Source: Cylicocyclus nassatus (taxonomy: Eukaryota; Nematoda; Chromadorea; Rhabditida; Strongylidae). From it: a stretch of 64,000 nucleotides of DNA. How positions within the stretch are numbered: position 1 is the first letter of the stretch; each line of letters begins with the position of its first letter. Location of the stretch: assembly GCA_958299035.1 (NCBI GenBank), contig CATQJL010000316.1:5358674-5422673 (forward strand), read 5' to 3'. The notes under the pieces are model-generated. The model ran no database searches. It had not been told where the DNA came from and saw nothing but the letters and a program-made list of their open reading frames with translations. This document shows positions 58,710 to 64,000 of this stretch, in pieces. A program made the translations under genes and the position numbers.

Positions 58710-58915
58710 GAGCGATGAGAACAAGTTACTTGACGTCCCATTAGTCATCCTTTATGATAAGCGGATTTGAAGGGATTTCGCGGTTGTCGCAGAAGAAATC
58801 GTCTTATATGTTGCGCACTGAAGTCAGACCATCTGTACTGCTGCCTCCGATAATCTTTTGTGCCGAGGAAGAATCATGTTTTAGAAGTGACTGCACGAGT
58901 GAGTGGGGCCCATGT

Positions 58916-61379
58916 CTTCCAACCCTCCATGCAAGCTTAGGTCTCGGGCAGAGTTCAATCGATTTTATCGCCTCGCGATTCTCTAAGCAAGACAACAGTT
59001 ACGAGTCCATTGCATGTCGATCATTTTACATTTCGGTTGTGATAGTTATTCATGATTAACGTGTGGAAAAACTATCACAACCGATATGCAAGATGGTCGG
59101 CATGTAATGGACTCGTAATTGTTGCCCTGTTGGAGAATCGCGAAGCGATGAAACCCCTAAACTCCGCTCGAGGCCTCACACAATTTACTCTTTTTTCTTT
59201 CATGGAGAAACAGTTAATGAACCTCACTTTCTTTCATCAGTAAGTCTTTAGATTTTCTTCTCTGCAAGGACCTGCATTGACAATGGGGCATATAGATAGA
59301 AGACCACCGTGTTCTCGCAAACCTTCGATGCTATTATGATTGGTGCAGCAATGATTTTTTTGTGATTTTTATGCCCTTGCTCTGGAAATTCAAAAAGCGG
59401 TGAGATTCTTCAATAATCTTCGAATTAATGGGAGTAACTGTCACAGAAGGGTACAAAGCACATTAGGTTAATCCTGTGGCAACGTCGCAAGAAATCACAT
59501 GGAAGTATTAAGTAGCGTTAATGAGATTGTTGGCAATGACGAAAACACCAAAATCTGATTTGGAAGACAATTTGCTTACAAAAAATAAGCATCTTTTTGA
59601 GTCAGAAGACTGTATTAATTTTTAGGCCAAGAGAAGATGAAATAAGCATATTTGCAAATGAAATAAAAGTGGGGCACGCCTTTAATGCGCCTTGGAATGC
59701 TGATTCCTTATCTGTCTTCAGTCTGAGCGGTTCTCCAATGAAACGTTGTGACGCTTCTAACATTAAAATATGCACTCAACTTTCCAATTTGATAAAAACA
59801 GCATCACAAGCAAAAAATATTATGGTAGGCAAGATTAACCTGGATTCAATTGAGTCTGTTTCAAAATTCCACTTTCAACTATTTTGATGCGCCCACCTTG
59901 CAAAACCGACGCGAAAAAAAGCTCATAGCCTAGTCCTGAGAGTGTGTCAGCAGACAGCGAAAGCAGATTTGAGCCTAGCTCTTTGAGGAGCATTCTACTA
60001 TATTCTGTTTCATTAAGAATGCACGTTACACAGTTAATTTTTTCCTTCCAAGAAAGTACTGAAGATTTTCGTCTGCAGCATAAGTTAACTTAGCATGTAA
60101 TTAAATCTGAAAACCCTGCCAAAATTCCCATTATTATGTTATTTATTTCATAGAAAAAAATTAGTAGTCGCCAACTGCCTTAACTTATCATTGAAGCTAC
60201 AGAGCTTATACTGTTAAATTGCGATCTCACCAAGCTTTCTCAAGAGTTGACTTGAACATCAGAAAGTTCAAACTTTTGAGTTTCTTTTTTTTTCTTTTAC
60301 TTTTCTTTACTTTTAAGTTTACTTTTCTTAAGCGGACATGAAATCGTATATCCATCCGCTCCTCTCCCTTAAAAGGCCGACCTAACAAGAGAATGGTCCA
60401 AAGTCGTTTTGCCAAACCCCAAAACAGCCGCGTAATATTTGGTGCAGCGTAAAACGCTTCATTGAATTTTCCTTACTTGCTGAATCCCTCTCAAGCAAAA
60501 CCAATTCTTCTACGAGAAGATTACTCATACTAAGTGCAAACTTGGGCTGTAAACGCAGAGTATTAGGCGTACACTCGCTGGCCCATGATCCCCTAATGAC
60601 CCCCGGCAGCCAAACGTAGATTTTTCAGCAATTTCTCTTTCTTTGGGGTTAATGGAAACATTCCAAAGTTGTACTGATTCTCTAACCCAAGAGTGCTAAG
60701 CATGTTGCTGATGAGAGCAAATGCTGTGCTGGAGTCATGTAAATTGCGATGAACCACACGTTGAAAGTTGGAGTTATCAAAAAATTCGATATTTCAATAA
60801 CTTAATAATTCTTATCAGCAACATGCTTAGCACTGTTAGGTTAGGTGAGCTGTGCAACTTTGGCAGGTTTTCGTAGACTTCAAAGAAGGAAAACGACTTT
60901 GAAGAAAAGACGTCGGCCGCTAAGGATCACCAGGGTGTTATACCAAGCTGAAACGCGGCTTGTACGGCTTCTTGCTTCTGTTTATTATACCTCTAATGAA
61001 GGATGATGGAATACTTACGGATAGGTAGACAGCGTGAAATCCATGAATTTGAAGCTTCATAATGAAGCTTTCTTTGAAGCTGCAATCCCTTCCCGGCGGG
61101 AATATCAATGCATGCGGCACTTGAACTGCAAAACACCTTCGGTTTGCATCACCGCATCTTGCCAACTTGGATCAAAATGAGTACCGCTTGTCTCATATGA
61201 CTAGAGGAAAATGCTCGGTCAGGACACTTTAAGCTTTCATTTTCTTAAATTAAGTGAGCAAATCTGTAAATCGATATAAGGACCCGGTTTGCCGCAAAAA
61301 AATGGCCTGTGTTTTTCTCTAGCGTCGATAGAATAAGTGTGCACATTTTTAGCTCTATCAGTGCATGGACGGTGCCATC
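58916..61379. repeat. Segment B, unit 3
   Basis: B copy with hairpin at 58970-59147 and foldback at about 60616-60912. From about 59560 to 61370 it resembles B' of unit 2 (for example GCACGTTACACAG at 60021) more than B of unit 2. Interrupted at 61380. Confidence 0.8.
59597..59887 (+). pseudogene. Decayed ORF of segment B, copy 5
   Basis: 96 codons, close to 41494-41784, with RPREDEISIFANEIK and GSPMKRCDASN. Unrecognised family. Confidence 0.35.
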
Positions 61380-62863
61380 CATACCTTCGATACATAGAGC
61401 CATGTACTCTGGTAACCTTCACTTTGAGCGTCATGATAGAACACAACCTTCACTTGGGGAGAAGTACAGAAGTCATCCGGGGCGAAGCCCCGGAAATTAT
61501 GACATAACTAATGACACAACCGTATAGGGATGAACTTAAATGAGGCAAATATAGCAGTGACATTCAAAAGAAGCTCAAAAAAAAAACCGAAGGATTGCGT
61601 TTTTATGGCCTTTTTTGTTGAGAAGAAGGTTTTTATTTAGAAATTTTATCAAAAACTAGGGCAAAATTTCTCAGTTAACCTTTCTCTGAACTGCGGTTGA
61701 ATGTTGGAAGTTCATTAAAGCCGCTAAAGTTCAATAAAAACGAAAACCTGCGCTCAAATCTTGCGCAAAGAGTCGCCATATGAATGCTGGTCTATCTCGT
61801 TATGGAGTGATTTTCAAGACCCGCGACGTTGTCAGTGCTCCTGGCCGTCTCATGAGGATCACAACGATATATAATCTTGCAGGGTTTCGTTGAGACCCTG
61901 CGAAGATCCACGACCAGAGCCAAATGCCCCGTCGGCTCTGGTCTGTCTCCGCTGCTCGTCTGCGTCTCCGCGCGCTGCGCGCTACCTCGCTACCTCACAT
62001 GCGGGGCGCGGGGCATTTGGCTCTGGTACCCTTTTCTTCGTTGTTCGGAGCCCAATTTCGATAATCTATTTATCATATTAAAGCTCTTGATCTCTATTTT
62101 CACGCTGACAACGTCGCCGAACTTCTTTTTAGGATTTAAACGAGAAATCCTCGAAAAACGGCGTTTTCGAAAACCTCTTGTTTTTTCTTCAGTTTAACTT
62201 TTTTCACTCGGTTTTTTTGTGCATTCAATAGGTCTTGTTTCTATCTATGATGTAGACAACGTCGCCGAGCTTACTTCTTTGCTTATGCCGGTTTTTTTGT
62301 GAAAAATACAAAAAAAGTGCGTTTTTCTTTACCTTGTTCTCTTTCTGTGCTTTTGCAGCGAATTTTTTCCTGCTTGACGATACTTGCTCAGAATGATGAG
62401 CGGAAGAATCCAGACAACGTCGCAGCGTACGAAACGACTATGCGGGGGTGAAAATTTAAAGGACGCATCAAAAATCAGATTGGCGTCGATGTGCAACACA
62501 ACTTTACAGATATGTTTAACATGTTCAATTCAGTTGTTGACAAGTTCTTCTTCTTTCGGTCTCCCAACTAACGCCACAGCTAAACAGCGCTTTTTTTGAC
62601 TGGAAAAGAACTTTGTTGCTGTTGCCACCCAATTTTACCGGCAATCCTGGAGATGAAACTCTGCGTAGGAAACCACCAAGTTAAGGTTTCAGATTTTGTG
62701 ATGTGCTAACCTCTGCTTTATACGAATCTTCTAAGTTTTCTAATTCAATTTGTATCTCTAAATTTTCGTCTATTTTTCTGAAACAACCTTCACTTTTTAT
62801 AGGGGGCAAGAACTCAAACAACTATCACTTTCTAGCCCCTGTCTCTTGACTATCGAAGGTATG
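61380..62863. mobile_element. 1.48-kb DNA element with 8-bp TSD, same family as 1952-5038
   Basis: Ends CATACCTTCGATA / TATCGAAGGTATG with perfect 8-bp duplication GTGCCATC (61372-61379, 62864-62871); units 1 and 2 have the empty site. CCTTCACTTTGA and CCTTCACTTGGG lie near the left end at the same 31-32 base spacing as in the 3.1-kb element. The interior repeats ACAACGTCGC (62107, 62257, 62414). A 71-codon frame at 62384-62599 is not recognised. Confidence 0.75.
61913..62027. repeat. Nested 115-bp inverted-repeat sequence
   Basis: Ends ACCAGAGCCAAATGCCCCG and CGGGGCATTTGGCTCTGGT are perfect inverted repeats around a GC-rich centre. Likely a MITE inserted in the larger element or a structural hairpin of it. 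Confidence 0.65.
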
Positions 62864-62910
62864 GTGCCATCTATAGGTTACATACACGTACAATTTTTCT
62901 GCTTTATAAC

Positions 62911-64000
62911 CAGGGTAAAGCGGGGAGTGCGGCACTCGACCGTCGGATACGACCCCCCCCCCCTGATTGCTCTCTTAATAAGACCCCCCTCCTAAACTAT
63001 ACACTTAAGATAGTATTACCTGAAGGCTCTGTCGAACATAATGGACAACATATCCATAATTGGCATGTCAAATACCCCCTGTAGACAAAGTGTGAGCGAA
63101 TTCTGAAGATTCAAGATACTAGGCTACCTAAGTGAAATGGTCAAATTCCAACATGGTTAACTTTGTTTTAAAGGTGAATTAGCTATCCGTTTTTGCACTC
63201 AAGACAAAGCACTACTCCTTCTTTGTCCACCTCAGGAATCCCGCTTCAGAAGACCTCCAAACTGTGGAATTAGAAGCCAACCAAAATCTCATTTTTCCCA
63301 TTTTTCGCTTTTGATGGCTGTGCTTTCACCAAATATTACTCAGAGCTAAGAAGACGAATCAGGCTCAAAACATCCCTATGGGATCTACGAGGTTTAGGCT
63401 ATCGATTCATATAAATATTGTCCGCTAAAAATGTTTTTTTGATATAGTTAATGGCCTGCGGCACCCCCCCCCCCCTCAAAACCTGCGGCTGCCGCAGGGG
63501 TGCCGCAGGCCATTAACTATATCAAAAAAACATTTTTAGCGGACAATATCGATAGCCTAAACCTCGTAGATTCCATAGGGATGTTTTGAGCCTGATTCGT
63601 CTTCTTAGCTCTGAGTAATATTTGGTGAAAGCACAGCCATCAAAAGCGAAAAATGGGAAAAATGAGATTTTGGTTGGCTTCTAATTCCACAGTCTGGAGG
63701 TCTTCTGAAGCGGGATTCCTGAGGTGGACAAAGAAGGAGTAGTGCTTTGTCTTGAGTGCAAAAACGGATAGCTAATTCACCTTTAAAACAAAGTTAACCA
63801 TGTTGGAATTTGACCATTTCACTTAGGTAGCCTAGTATCTTGAATCTTCAGAATTCGCTCACACTTTGTCTGCAGGGGTTAATTGACGTGCTAATTATGG
63901 ATATGATACGAATATCATGTTATCGCTATAATCAGATCACCTAACTACGACCCCCTCCCCTTTTGACTCCTCAATACGACCCCCCCCCCCTCTGCGGCGT
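62911..64000. mobile_element. Second hAT-like foldback insertion, cut by window end
   Basis: Starts CAGGGTAAAGCGGGGAGTGC right after TTTATAAC, the same site used by the hAT-like element at 43318. Its core is a palindrome with arms at about 63049-63466 and 63497-63905 around a GCCGCAGG-rich centre. TACGACCCCCCCCC tracts appear near both ends in direct orientation. The right terminus is not in the window, so the class rests on the left end only. Confidence 0.6.

Larger units (their letters stand above)
55229..64000. repeat. Large tandem unit 3 (A and part of B, cut by window end)
   Basis: Collinear with 28538 onward through the phospholipase A2 gene and into B. It then carries two private insertions at 61380-62863 and from 62911. 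The window ends inside the second insertion, so the rest of the unit is not seen. Confidence 0.9.

Overview
Eukaryotic, almost certainly nematode, genomic DNA. Three things point there. (1) A spliced-leader RNA gene at 5350-5482 (- strand) has a 22-nt leader matching nematode SL1 at 21 of 22 positions, a GT donor, three stem-loops and an Sm-like site. (2) A secreted phospholipase A2 gene has small exons and nematode-style short TTTCAG/TTTTAG acceptors. (3) An RTE-type retrotransposon fossil resembles, as I recall the family, those common in strongylid-like nematodes. The species cannot be fixed from the sequence. I found no tRNA, rRNA, CRISPR array or bacterial-type operon.

Layout: the window is a tandem array of a large unit (about 26.7 kb in its clean form): unit 1 = 1-28537, unit 2 = 28538-55228, unit 3 = 55229 to beyond the window end. 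The phase of the boundary is arbitrary. Each unit reads A (phospholipase A2 gene), B, S (about 0.3 kb spacer), B' (second copy of B), C, S', D. Unit length differences come from insertions private to one unit.

Genes: the only confident host protein-coding gene is a four-exon secreted phospholipase A2 on the - strand, once per unit (6404-7904, 30429-31961, 57126-58660). The unit 2 and unit 3 copies encode identical proteins with intact active sites. The unit 1 copy has an open reading frame but has lost the catalytic histidine and two calcium-loop glycines. Other open frames are decayed or unproven; two blocks of C on the - strand (near 22.8 kb and 25.3-26.0 kb, and their unit 2 counterparts) are the best candidates for further host exons.

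Mobile DNA makes up much of the rest. Unit 1 A holds an RTE fossil that received two nested insertions: a 3.1-kb 8-bp-TSD DNA transposon (P-like or hAT-like) and a 558-bp terminal-inverted-repeat element that carries the spliced-leader RNA gene. A Penelope-like element with a GIY-YIG endonuclease lies at 37.1-38.6 kb; a small relative at 22.4-22.7 kb has hammerhead-like motifs in both arms. Several mariner-like (TA) and hAT-like (8-bp TSD) elements are present, along with a 1.76-kb palindrome (17.7-19.4 kb) and a second palindrome at the window end. Because elements are either shared between units or private to one, the array records the order of duplication and transposition.
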